Shown here: positions 1 through 11,443 of the stretch, piece after piece | How the letters are laid out: every line of letters begins with the position of its first letter | Position numbering within the stretch: position 1 is the first letter of the stretch | Source: Gloeophyllum trabeum ATCC 11539 | Taxonomy: Eukaryota; Basidiomycota; Agaricomycetes; Gloeophyllales; Gloeophyllaceae | Assembly: GCF_000344685.1 (NCBI RefSeq) | Contig: NW_006920410.1 | Span: forward strand, 1,882,608 to 1,946,607 | Reading direction: 5' to 3' | DNA length: 64,000 nt | Notes under the pieces: model-generated | Seen by the model: only the letters and a program-made list of their open reading frames with translations | Told to the model about the DNA's origin: nothing | Databases searched by the model: none | Program-made: the position numbers and the translations under genes

Positions 1-3000
1 GTTCCCGGACCCAGATGCTGGTCCGAGCCGTGCGGGTTCGCCTCCCGACACAAAGGGCGACGGCAGGAAGAGTCATCCCAAGGTCAAGGAGCACAAGGAC
101 AAAGAAAGCAGTAAGTCAAAGAGGCATGAACGAGAGAAAGTGTCATCCCACAGGCACAAGTCCAAGCCTGAAAGGCAACCCGATCATTCCTGGGACCTGG
201 AGTACGACGAACGTATCAAAGAGGGAGAAGACAGCAGGAGGAAGCGGGGCGATCCTTCTCAGCCCTCGAGGGCTAGCTCGCCGCCGCTTTACTTCACTGA
301 CAAGAAGGGGGATGCTCTCAATGTCACATACGGAGGGCTGCATACAGGGTCTATCCCCAAATATCATGTAGTCGCTCGTGAGTTCCCCGCAGACTTGATC
401 CTCCGGTATCTAATGATTCCTAAGGTGGAAGGCAGATACTCGGCCTCCCTCGAGGCTGGACTGTGGTCCATTGGAGCGGCAAAGGCGTGGAAGTGGGCGC
501 AGGGACCCGGCGGAAGGTGATATTAATTTCTGAGGTGTACGTGCAATTACTAACATCTCATAAGCAGATGCCGTCCTTGACAGACTCTCGATCTCGCAAG
601 CTACTGCAGTCCGCCCCTACCCGCAGACTGCTCGCATCTGATCAGAAGTACAAATACGATGAAGTTGAAGGGTTCCTGCGCATCCGTTCAGGCAAGGCGC
701 GATCGGAGGATGAGACGTACCGCTCCATTACGCGCCGGTCAGTAAATCCAGACTCTGATTCTTCTGGGTCTTCCGAGTCAGAAAGGGAAGATGACCTTAC
801 GTCTGATGATGAAGCGGATGCCACGCCCCTTACAGCCCTTCAGATCAAGTTGAAGGAACTAGAGCAGCAGATCTCGGCCGACCCATCCAATGTGCATACG
901 TGGCTATCCTTGCTGTGGTATTCGCTTTCCAATGTTCCCATCACCTCCAAGAACGCAAACAGGGCGCGAACGGACATCGCTGTCTCCGTTCTCGCGCGCG
1001 CATTGTCAGCGCATCCTAAGAATCGTAACTCGACGCCCCTACGCCTAAAATACATTAAGGCGGGTGAAGAGGTGTGGCATGAGAGCAAGCTGCGATCGGA
1101 GTGGGAAAATGCATTGCAAGAGGTCAACGATGTGGATGTTTGGATTGCCTGGTTCGACTGGAGGCTTAGAAAAGGTGAACGGGGCATTGAAGGTATGATG
1201 CAGGACGCCAGCAGAGTCCTGAACAGCCTGCAACATGATGAGGTCGGTCAACTGAGGGTGATATGGAGAGTCGCGGTCGCTCTTCGGGATGCAGGTCAGC
1301 TTTCTTTGTCATGGGCGAATATTGATGGTGACTTTCATATCGATAGGTTATGTCGAACGGGCTGCTGCTGTCTTTCAAGCTCAGGCTGAATTGTGAGGCT
1401 ATGTCTATATTCTGTTTGCGCTTGACTAAGACCGTAATTAGGACCTTCGAGGTACCGCAGTCTATGTACGGCCTGCCCCTGGAGCATCAACTTGACGCTC
1501 TAGAGGAGTTCTGGGAGTCTGAAGCGCCTCGTCTGGGCGAACCTGGAGCTCAAGGCTGGGCTTCCTGGATAGCTTCCGGTCGGCCTGACTGTGCTCCGGC
1601 GAACTCGCGGAGCCGCGCGCCTTCAGTTGATTCAGGCGACACAGACCCATACCGTAGGTGGTCTGCAGAAGAACTGCGCTCTGATAAGGACAACTTCTTG
1701 CCATCGCGGTCGGTGGACGACGTGGATGATCCGTATGCTACGATACTGTTTTCCGACATAAGGCCACTCTTGTGCAATCTCACTTCCCAGAAGACCAAGC
1801 ATGCTTTCAGGCTGATATGGATATCTTTCCTGGGTTTGCACATACCGGGCTTCGCGGCGTCTCTATCACCTAGGCCATCGGGGAGTATGGATGATAGATG
1901 GGCTTATGATGCATTCGCCAATGAACACAAGCTCAATGCTATCCTTCCGCGGGATAACAAGAGACACCTGATAACCGCGGATTCCTTCGCTGGCGTCTTA
2001 GTCGGCCGGGAGCGGGCGTACAGCAGCGAATTTGGGCCGGTGAAGAACTGGGGATACGACATCATTGATCCATTGGACAGCCTTCTTGACAGCAATGGTA
2101 GGGGCAAGGGCGCGTTCTGGGACCAACAGGACGTGGCAGGTGTGGATTCAGAGTTGATCAGGCGGGTGTTTAAGGCCTGTCGGCTCGGTGGGGTCGACGG
2201 TAAGGATGCGGAATGGGATGCTTTGGCGTTGGCCTTTGAAGCAGCGCAAAGTATTAAGAGGTATGTATGCTGCGACGGTCATACATCGCCATCGTTGTCT
2301 GACTGTAGTTCACGTTCTCAGCGCTCTCAAATTATCCAAATCTTATCTTTCTATGGCAAAGGACTCGCTAGCTCATTGGGCAAACCATGCTCGTCTAGAA
2401 CGCTTGCGCGGTCGCCCTGCCGCCGCGCGAACAGTTTACAGCAATGTCCTCATTGCCGCCATGCCTGCCAACGCGCGACGACCTGCACTACACTGCTTAT
2501 GGTGGGATTGGGCGCAGATGGAGTGGCTCGCTGGCGACACGGATGCCACGCTGCAAGTCATACTGAAGTCTGTCGATATGCAAGGCTCGGGTGGCATTGT
2601 AGTCTTGAGATGCAAGAGAGCGCTAGAAGACAAGATCAAAAGTATAAAGGATCCGCAACTATGGAAAGAGAAGCAGGCTTTGATATGCTTGAGGGCCCTT
2701 GCTGACTTGCTTACTTCTGGTCCTTTGGCGGCGCTTACTGTTTTCGATGAATATTTACTAGGCTTAGAAGCTCCCAGTCCTGGAAGCCACGCCCACGAGA
2801 GCCTCAATATCGCTTCCTTGGTGATGTTGTATCATTACGGATATACTCTCCGCAACCCCATGGCTCCGGGGCTCCTCCGAGATCGGGTGCACTCTGTCGT
2901 CGATCACTACCCCGGCAACACTTTTGGCATTAGACTGCTCTTGGAGGTAGAAAAGGGCCAAAGCGTGTGGGGCCGGGTGAGGAGCTTGTTATCCGAAGAG

Positions 3001-3596
3001 ACCCACAAAGGGAAGGATAAGGACATGGCCAGGAGATTGATGGAAATTTGGATCTCTCTCGGGTGGGAGAAAGGCAAGTGGGAAGAAGAGAAAGAGCGAA
3101 TAAGAAACGCCCTGGGATTCGCTGTCGAAAGCGATAGGTAAGGCAGTCGTTCCGTACATCTGGCGCATTTCGATTGATCTCCACTTCACAGGACTCGGGG
3201 AAGTGCCATTCTTTGGAGGATAGCAATCGAGTTCGAGTTTAGGAACGAAGACTGGCAAAGAGCGAGGAATCTTGTGTTCCGAGCTATCGGGGAATGTCCA
3301 CTTGTGAAAGGTGCGCAAATACATTTCCGTGCATGTAGAGTGGGACTTAAACACGTGTGGCAGAGCTGTACCTTCTCGCGTTCGGTCCGTTACGGCGTGC
3401 CTTCAGCCCACAAGAACTGAATGGATTCGCAGAGACGATGGCAGAAAGGGGGATCCGAATGAGGAAGGGTCTCGACGAGGTGTTGGAAGGCTGGGTGGCT
3501 CCGGCTCGAGAAATGCGGGGACGGGGGGACGATTATGGAGATGAAGAGATTGAACATCGAGCTGACGAGCTGAGAAGATTAATGCCTTACCACTGA
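1..3596 (+). CDS. nrde2: NRDE-2 family nuclear RNA-silencing/RNA-decay factor, 5' partial
   Basis: The reading frame is open from base 2, so the start lies outside the window. The order of blocks matches NRDE-2: a Lys/Arg/Ser-rich N-terminus, the YTD-like block near 290-365 (FTDKKGDALNVTYGG), the block near 570-680 (LLASDQKYKYDEVEGFLR), then helical HAT/TPR-like repeats (WLSLLWYSLSNVP, VWIAWFDWRL) to a stop at 3594-3596. Several short introns are visible: 378-424, one at 517-564 or 517-567 (a multiple of three, so its retention keeps frame), and one after 1290. NRDE-2 proteins are nuclear; in worms they act in nuclear RNAi, and the fission yeast (Nrl1) and human proteins bind the Mtr4/exosome and splicing machinery. 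A role here in RNA surveillance is inferred from family. Exon edges in the middle third are less certain. Confidence 0.85.
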
Positions 3597-4119
3597 TAGT
3601 TTTCCATTCAATGACTGATGTCGTATTTTGGTGTCATTGAGGACTATCTGTGGACTATAGCCCCATGGAAGTGCAATATCCGTCTCATGCGACAGGGCCC
3701 TGGTCGATGAATATTCGATGAATGGCCGGGGCTGCATTGTTCCTGCCACTGGTCGCCACATGTGTTGTTTGGACCAGCGTCCCATTGTTTGTGGCTTGCA
3801 TGGATGTGACGCGGTGTCACGTCACGTCAATAGACTCTCCGTTACATACTGCCACTGTCTGCGTCGACGAACACGAGGCACTGCTCTCCCCAGCAGTTTT
3901 CTCCTCGCTCGCCCAAAGGCATTCTCTGCGGCTTTATCCTGCTTTATTGTTCGACAATCCTTCCCGCTTTTCCCGCTAATGCTATAATCACGGCCCACTT
4001 GATCCGCTCTCTGTATCCCTACCCCACTGCGCCAGTTTCACACACCCGCTCCATCCACTATCCCACTTCTAGGGCCTAATACTATACTCGACCTTTGCCT
4101 AGTTTCCCACTTCACGACT
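3597..4119. other. Intergenic region, NRDE-2 to Byr4
   Basis: This 523-base space holds the 3' end of the NRDE-2 transcript and the promoter and 5' UTR of the next gene. The last 150 bases are pyrimidine-rich (runs of CCCACT and CTCTCT type), as is common just upstream of fungal start codons. Small open frames at 3718-3987 have no protein-like composition. I see nothing else. Confidence 0.6.
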
Positions 4120-6821
4120 ATGACTACGATCCCGGCCCCCTCTGGTGCTCTCGCTCGAGAAGAATGGCCGGACGCCGACTTCGAGCTACCCGACGACGAA
4201 CCTCTCCATGCATCGGACGCTGAGTCAGATAAGGATGATGACGACTTGGACTGGGACAACGAGATGGGTCTGGGGACGACAGGCGGGGCGAAGGCTGAGG
4301 CTGTCATCGCCGGTATGGCTGCTCGTTCAGAGTCACGGAGGAGTTCTACACAGTTGATCACCATTCGTCCGCCTCTATCGTCTTCAGAGGACAATGATGA
4401 GGACGAAGAAGGGATATCTACCATCAAAGTCTCTGCTCTGCCGATCTTCTCCAAACCCTCTACACAGCCGGCGTCTGCTCCCATCGACGAGGACTTGGAA
4501 GCCGACTTCGCCCTCCCCGAAGAATTGACCCAGTTGTCCCTGCGCCCACAGTCTCTCCACCATCAGTCCTCCAAAGGTTCTCTAGAGTGGGGAGATCAGA
4601 CATCCTCCTCGCAGTCATCGGATGCTCCTTCGACGCTTGGTCTTGCCGAACACTCGTCATCATCTACATATACGTCGGCATCCCTCCCAGAGACCGAGAC
4701 CGAGGACGAGAACGAGGAAGAGGATGATGGTGAGCTCGATGGGCTCGTAATTCCTGCAGGGATTTTCGAGTCCAAGCAAGGTGGTAAGCACCTTGCGAAA
4801 CTATTAGAGTTGAAGAAGAAGAAGCCTGTGGTTGAGGAACGGATAAAGATCGCCAGTCCCGATCCTGAGGATGACTTCGAAATTGGACTTGTCATCGACG
4901 ATGATGCGGACTTTAGTCCGAGTCGAATGCTACACCATGCTCAGCAGCAACAGTCTAAACGTACCGCTGAAGGTCGTAGTAAAAGTGCGCCATCGCGACC
5001 TCCCCCTTTACAACGTCCACCATCCCGACTTCGAAGCGATCGTGCCAAGTCGCCCACTAATCCGCCGATCTCATCCGCGCGGCAGTTCTCGAGGCTGAAC
5101 ATCAAAACGTCCCCTCCACGCCCCGGAATGCCTCGTGCCCAAACAGCAAGGAACGCAACAGCAAATGCGCCTGCATCCCCTCCCTCCTCTTTCCTTACCC
5201 CCAAACCTGGCAGTCTGCGAGGGCAGAAGTCTCAGCCTGGCCTGAAGCCTCCCTCACCTCCATCCTCGCAGAGGAAGATGACGCGCAAGGCGTCTTTACC
5301 CGCCCTCACAGATTCGATGTTCCAGGCGCAGCCTCCTGTAGCCGGACCTTCGTCAACCAAACCCCCCGCGGCCACGTCACGTTACGAGCAACACACTGCC
5401 GCCTCCCGTGCAAAGACGAGTCACAATAGCTCAACGGGACGCATGCATGGTTCCGAGTTCAAAGTTCCCCCTACGCGACCCTCAACTCCCTCCTCTAATC
5501 CTGCCGCACTTCGTCTCACGATGCCAACATCGTCTTCGCGCATGAAATCTCGCCCTGCAATATCGTCTGTCTTCCCTCCCGCCCACACACCAACATCGCA
5601 AACCCGTCCCACATCACCATTACCTCCCCGCCCACATTCTACCGCTTCTACCGTTTCGGCCAGGGCAAGAACGTCGCCTTCACAGACAACTAAACCAACT
5701 GCGTCGGCACCAAAGGTTCTCAAGCGCCCAAAGAGACAAAGAACATATGGTGACGGGACGGAGCTAGATAACTTCGACGATTTGCCTACAGACCGCGACA
5801 AGGAGATGAGATATAGAGTACAACCCAAAGGGTTTGGGAACAGGGTCCCCGGCGGCACGTACTCAAAGGTGGTTGATGGTAGCAAGGGCACGGTTCGGAG
5901 GAAAAAACAGGGCAGTACTGGTACGTGTGGCACTTGCACTATGATTGACCGCGGCTCACCTGCGTTCCCTTGATATAGAGCCTGGTGGGAATGCATTACG
6001 ACGAGCAGGTCGTATTGAGTTCCCTGCTCAGACTGCAAGCGAAGAACCAGCCACGAAGAAGAAGAGGGCTTCAGCTTCATCACCCACAACGAGACGCAAG
6101 CCTACGCTCATACGCAATTTGGGCGGTGCTGGCGCTCCAAAAGGTTCGTCGATTAGCAATAGGACTAGGCAATAAACTGATCGCGATGCCATTAGTGGTT
6201 GGGGACATGAAGTGGAACCCTCAGACGCTGCGGTGGGAGGGCAATGATCAGGTCCTTCGCGACTTCGACGCTGTAGTCGGCACGTCGACGCGGCCTGCAC
6301 TGATTACACATCTGACGGGATCGTCGATGGGTTCCCCCGTTGGGTCGTTCGCGTCAGGCGCACGACTGGTTGGGAACATGATGTTCGACCCTCAGAAGAT
6401 GTGCTGGATATCGACGTTGCCACCTGAAGAAGACGAGCCGGATGTCTTCGCAGACCTAGCCGATGACGAGGACGACGCGGACGGTTGGGAGACAAAGGGT
6501 GGCACGATTCGGGCCAGCCAGCAGGGCGTGGCTGAACAATCGTCAGACGCCAGCCGCGTATCAACTGCCACCCGGATGTCGACACCTAGTCCAGCGCCTG
6601 CGCGCAGCAGAAGTATGTCGGAATCCGAGAGCGATCGCGGCTCGCGGGCGTCGATGTGCGTCGCAGACGTGGACGAGATATTCGTGGAGGAGTGCCGGCT
6701 CGCGGAGGAGCGGCATCGCGCTGAGATGAAAGGATGGCGGCTGGATCAGCCTCTTCGGCACGCTGAGCCTGACCGGTCGTATCTGTACGAGATACGCGCG
6801 CTCGCGACGCGGCGTTATTGA
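4120..6821 (+). CDS. byr4: Byr4/Bfa1-type GAP scaffold of the septation/mitotic exit network
   Basis: Byr4/Bfa1 forms, with Cdc16/Bub2, a two-component GAP for the Spg1/Tem1 GTPase at the spindle pole, holding back septation and mitotic exit. The long first exon (4120 to about 5919) encodes an acidic, Ser/Pro-rich, probably disordered region. It contains the conserved block near 4750-4810 (GIFESKQGGKHLAKLLELK) and, near 5730-5850, the patch KRPKRQRTYGDGTELDNFDD. After two introns comes the Byr4 signature near 6205-6260 (GDMKWNPQTLRWEGND) and near 6380-6415 (MMFDPQKMCWIS). The tail has another acidic stretch and ends GCGTTATTGA at 6821. Introns are about 5920-5979 and 6143-6192. The start at 4120 is the first ATG and opens on an acidic N-terminus typical of the family. 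Confidence in the family is high because the WNP and FDP motifs occur in order. Confidence 0.9.
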
Positions 6822-7177
6822 CGCTGCTTGTTTATATGTCTTTTTTGTTTCCCTTCCTGTTTATATTCCATTCCCGGTGCCGGTAATATTTCCTTGCGCT
6901 TCTGGTGTACATTCTTCTCATTGGTCTCGTCCACTAATGAACACTGTCCCCTGTCGCTCCTTCCCTTTCCCGAGTGTATATTTCTCGTCTTTTATTCGAT
7001 TTTGCAGTTTTGTTTTGCTGTGTCTAGCACCCACACTCTCGTTTGCCATGTATCTGTTGTTTCCTCGATAAGTGAATATGATTTATGACCTCCCGAACTT
7101 ATGAACCTCTGCACTTTCGATCGGCATCGGACTGCTTATCTCAGTCGCGATGCTCCTTTATCGTAGACGTCAATGTC
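6822..7177. other. Intergenic region, Byr4 to UreD
   Basis: This 356-base space is strikingly T-rich on the + strand (many TTTTC and TTCCC words). That suits a 3' UTR followed by a fungal pyrimidine-rich promoter. No gene is visible. Confidence 0.55.
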
Positions 7178-8153
7178 ATGGCCAGTACTGCCATTACGGT
7201 TGGTAAGATCGATGCGGGGGTAGGTCGAATTGTCTTGCGTCTGCACGGGTCCTCCGCTGTGTTTTCGGAACTATCCTCCACCTATCCCCTGAAATTACTA
7301 TCACCTCGCATAGAACAAGATGGGGTCGCTGTGGTCTACAATATGAGCTACGGAGGGGGTTTGGTGGGGGGCGATCGTATCCAGTTGAGCGTAGATATAG
7401 GAAGCGGGGCATCACTCGTCGTGCTCACTCAGGCCAGTCGGGTCTATATTTCGCGTTCAGACCAAACTTACATGCAGATCTCAGGGGTCTACAAAGGTGT
7501 TCAAGACACGGCCGGGAGCGAGAGCGTCCACGCGGAACGCCAGTGAGATCACCGAGCAACGCATGACGGTCAGCGTAGCGGACGGCGGGGCGATCTTCCT
7601 CCTCCCGGACCCAGTCACCTGTTTCCGCGCGGCGTCGTACAACCAGCTGCAGGCCTTCCACCTCGCACGCGGGGCATCGGCCGTGTTGCTGGATTGGGTC
7701 ACGGCAGGGCGCAAGTCGCTCGGGGAGGAGTGGTCGTTCGCGCGGTATTACAGCTTGAACGAGGTGGTCGTCGAGGGAAAGAGGGTCGCAAGGGACGTGA
7801 TGTGTCTAGAGGAGCAGGGAGAGAACGCTGGGCCGTTGGAACGACGTACACTGTGTGAGCGACTGGCGCCCTATTCGTGCTATGCCACTGTGATCCTGTG
7901 GGGCCCGCTGGTGGACGGCGTAGTGACGGACCTGGAGGCTGCGTACCGAGATATTACGGTGTTCAGGCGGAACGCGCCGCCGTCGCTGCTGTGGTCACTT
8001 AGCCCGCTGGTGGAGTCTTCAAGTTCGCGGCAGGGGCGTATCGTGCGAGTGGCTGGAAAGGAGACGGAACAGGTGAAGCACTGGCTGGCGGACGCGCTGA
8101 GGGCGCTCGAGGAGGTGATTGGGACGGACGTCTACCGGAAAGCCTTTGTATGA
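7178..8153 (+). CDS. ureD: Urease accessory protein UreD (nickel metallochaperone subunit)
   Basis: UreD, with UreF and UreG, delivers nickel to urease apoenzyme, which hydrolyses urea to ammonia and CO2. The start at 7178 is chosen because the protein then opens with the family N-terminus (GKIDAGVGRIVLRLHG). The UreD hallmark GGGLVGGD sits at residues 59-66, followed by LVVLTQ, and after an intron by GSTKVFKTRPG and LLPDPVTCFRAASYNQ. The predicted product is 307 aa, near the usual fungal length. The single intron is best read as 7433-7484 with a GC donor (CAG/GCCAGT), because this joins LTQ directly to GSTKV as in the family. A GT donor at 7442 would insert three extra residues and give a 43-nt intron. 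The transporter downstream follows in the same direction after 224 bases. Confidence 0.92.
7433..7484 (+). other. Probable GC-AG intron in ureD
   Basis: A 52-nt intron of normal local size. The donor GCCAGT differs from the ideal GTNAGT only at position 2, and it follows an exonic CAG. The acceptor is CTCAG. Removing it preserves the frame and the family junction LTQ/GSTK. Confidence 0.6.
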
Positions 8154-8377
8154 CGGCCATCCTGCCAATAGAGCCAGTTCCAAGTGAATCCCGAGGTCAC
8201 AGGCGAGGCGTTGACTGCCGGATAAGGTCAAGTCTGTTATCGCTAGACATTCGGATACGAGTCTTATCGACTGGTCACAGTCCTCAGCGCTAAATCCTCT
8301 CCCGGTTTACTTCATCGCTTGACTCTTCAGATGTTTATAGACTCCTCCTTCGCGTGCCCCGCAACCCAGCTCGCGCC

Positions 8378-10733
8378 ATGTCTGAAAAGTCCTGCAAGAA
8401 CGACCACGAGCTCGGCGTGCACGCGGACCCCGTGCCAGACGGCCAGGATGCCATCTACCGCCCGGAGGTCGACACTTCGGGCGTGGATCAGAAGAAGCTC
8501 ATGAGGAGGATCGACATGCACGTCGTCCCGTGGCTGGGAGTTCTATACCTGCTCAACTTCCTCGACCGAGGAAGTATCGGGAATGCGAAGGTGCGTCTTC
8601 TCCGGACCAGAACGCGCAGACGCATATGCTCACTATGTCCGCGCTGCATAGCTCTATAACCTTGAGAAGGACATCGGGATTACGGACAGGCAATACCTCA
8701 TTGCGCTTACCGTCTTCTTCTTCCCTTACTCCCTACTCGAGGTGCGTGGTATGACGTGAGGTCGACCGAACATGCTTGACTTGGATTATATTACAAGCCT
8801 CCGAGTAACGTAGCCCTCAAGAAGCTTCGTCCCTCAAGATGGCTGTCCTTCCTGATGCTGGGATGGGGAATCGTCATGGTGGGTCTCACCTTGTCCAAAT
8901 GGCGCTAGACCTCACTCGATCGTAGACCTTGCACGGTGTCATGCATGATTATGCCGACCTTTTGAGTGAGCGGCTTCCATTAATGCATTCATCCTCTATC
9001 TAATCCGCATGCAGCTCTGCGATTCTTCCTGGGTTTCTTCGAAGCCGGGTTGTATCCAGGCATCGTATTCTACGTACGTTCCGCATGCCTTCATCCCAGG
9101 ACTCGGATCATCTGACATCCCCTTCGTAGATCTCATGGTGAGCATATGTGCATAGATCCTAGCCATGCAGCACCCCTTCACACGTTTGAAGTTGGTACAA
9201 GCGCTCCGAACTTGGTTCGCGCGTAGCCGTTTTCTTCTCATCAGCAACCGTAGCCGGAGCCTTCAGTACGTCCGTTCACATACACCGCTGACATCACATC
9301 CTTAATCACACGTACCTAGGCGGCCTCCTCGCCGCGGGCATCCAGAACATGCACGGCGTCGGCGGCAAGCCCGGCTGGGCGTGGATCTTCATCCTCGAGG
9401 GCCTCTTCACTGTCCTCTGCGCCGTCGCGTCCTTCTGGATCATCCAGGACTTCCCCGACACCGCCAAATTCCTCTCCGAGCCCGAGCGCGTATGGGTTGT
9501 CCGCCGCCTCCAGGAGGACCAGCAGTTCAGCGCAGGCGGGGAGAAGTTCCAGTTGCGGTATGTGTGGGATAGCTTGAAGGATGTGAAGACGTGGTTGGCT
9601 AGTAAGTGCTTCACTGGGCACCATGCCGACTAATCGTTGACATATTCTCTTATAGTGGGCATTTATGCTGGCTTGTGAGTTACGTCTGCCGTGCATGGCG
9701 AGCATGCAACTCATTCCGAGATGCCAGCGACGGGCCTCTGTTTGCCTTCTCTTTGTTCACGCCGACTATCATCAACCAGTTAGGGTACACGGCGACCATC
9801 GCGAACCTCCTCTCTGTCCCCGTATATGCATGGGCATGTCTGGTCACCGTCGTAGTCGGCTTCTGGGGCGACCGCATAGGCCACAGGGGTGTCCTCAACC
9901 TGTACGCGATGAATCCTGTGCCACCGCTGGCGCTCACTAACCATCTGACACTGGTAGAGTCCTCTTCGGCACGGGTCTGGTCAGCTATGTCATCCTGATA
10001 GCGTCCAGGAACCCGTCCCTGTCGTACTTTGCAGTGTACCTGGGCGCCTCGTGAGTGCTGCTGTGTCTGGGCTCTTGGCACGTCGCTCACACGACCGACT
10101 CTACAGTGCCATCTATCCAACGATCCGTATGTTTTCCCATGTGATGGCCGGTGTAGATGCTGACCACAGCCTGTCACTGCATTTGACATAGCCAACTCGG
10201 TGTAGGTGCCCTGCAGGGTCCTTCCCCGTTGAGACTTATGTGGCTGATGTGCTATGTAGCGCGTGGGTGTCGAGTAATACGGAAGGGTCTTACAAGCGCA
10301 GCGTTACCTTGGGCATGGCTATCGGGTTGTAAGTGGCGGTTTCAGCGACGGTTCTACCTTCCGTCTCTAACTTAATCACAGCGGGAATCTCAACGGCGCC
10401 GTCTCCTCCAATGTGGTATGTCCAACTCACTTCACAGCGTCCCGCCTTCCACTCACTTCTCCCGTACCCCAGTACCGCGCCGTCGACAAGCCCTGGTACA
10501 GCCTCGGGCACGGGATCATCCTCGCGTACCTCGCCATCGGCTGGCTGTCCTCCCTCGCCCTCCTGATCTACGTGCGGCGCGAGAACGCGCGCAAGGCCGC
10601 AGGAGCGCGCGACGAGGTGATCGAAGGCGTGGACAACAAGCTCGCGCATCCGCGGAATGGGACGTTCGCGAGTGTGGACGAGGCGAGGCGCGAGAGGGGG
10701 GATCGGTGGAGCGGGTTTAGGTATACGTTATAG
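8378..10733 (+). CDS. MFS anion:cation symporter, Dal5/allantoate permease type
   Basis: A plasma-membrane proton symporter of the ACS family (allantoate, ureidosuccinate, nicotinate, tartrate or similar anions; the substrate cannot be told from sequence). The N-terminus has the family block DMHVVPWLGVLYLLNFLDR at the first helix, then FFLGFFEAGLYPG, WYKRSELGSRVA, and LLAAGIQNMHGVGGKPGWAW with the intracellular loop WIFILEG. I can build 16 exons: 8378-8590, 8652-8741, 8798-8878, 8926-8965, 9015-9073, 9130-9137, 9192-9265, 9320-9601, 9656-9674, 9728-9901, 9958-10050, 10107-10126, 10192-10201, 10260-10328, 10382-10415, 10473-10733. They sum to 1527 nt in one open frame, giving 508 aa, the normal length. 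Four exons are only 8, 19, 20 and 10 nt long. UreD lies 224 bases upstream, so uptake of a ureide feeding urea catabolism is a reasonable but unproven guess. Confidence 0.88.
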
Positions 10734-11443
10734 TGGGCGCTGGTGTTGTTGTACGTGTACATATAGTTATGGGTGCGTAAAAGTACGGGCATTATTTAAA
10801 CCTATGTTTGCAATGTGGCGCTTGTGATATTTTTCGCCCTGACTACACTTCTACCATGCGTAGCCGGAGGACGCCGGAACTTGCAAGACGCCCTTAGCTA
10901 TGCGTGTAGGCAAGTTCTCCAACCGACTACGTCGGGAGTCCGAATATGGCCGAAAACAAATACGTCCGAAAACGGAATCGTCCGAGTGGTCGCGCAAGAA
11001 GGAGGCTAAACGTCTTCTCGACGCCCAGAACCAACGCGTCGCGCTGCAACTCCGTGATAAATGAACTGAGGATCGTATGTTCCCGTCACCTTCCATGCTA
11101 TGTGGCGCATATTGCACGAATTCTCCTTATCGCCAAAAATCTTGGTGGGATAGCGGGTTCAATCCATTAGAAGAGCATATGCTTGATCTTTCTATCCAAC
11201 ACAGATAGGGTAGCAATGTAGGCGATGAATAGCGTAGACCGGGCGTAGCAAGAGTAATACACGAGGCAGACATCTTGGGTTTCGTAACATAGATCCAAAT
11301 CAGAATGGTGGGTGAGGGAACGACGGCGGCTGCAGGAAGAAGGACGATCCGTCAAAACAGGGAAACCGCTATAGCTGCTCGCGTGACTCACCTACAGCGA
11401 AATAAATGTACACAAAGAACCCGAAAAAAAAACCGCAACAAAA
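10734..11443. other. Convergent intergenic region
   Basis: This 710-base stretch lies between the 3' ends of the transporter (+) and the receptor (-). It holds the two 3' UTRs. Short open frames (10946-11170, 11305-11523) have no recognisable protein. I see no tRNA, repeat or transposon remnant. Confidence 0.5.

Noticed and set aside
7085..7177. Upstream extension of UreD
   Set aside because: The extra residues do not resemble UreD, and 7178 matches the family N-terminus.
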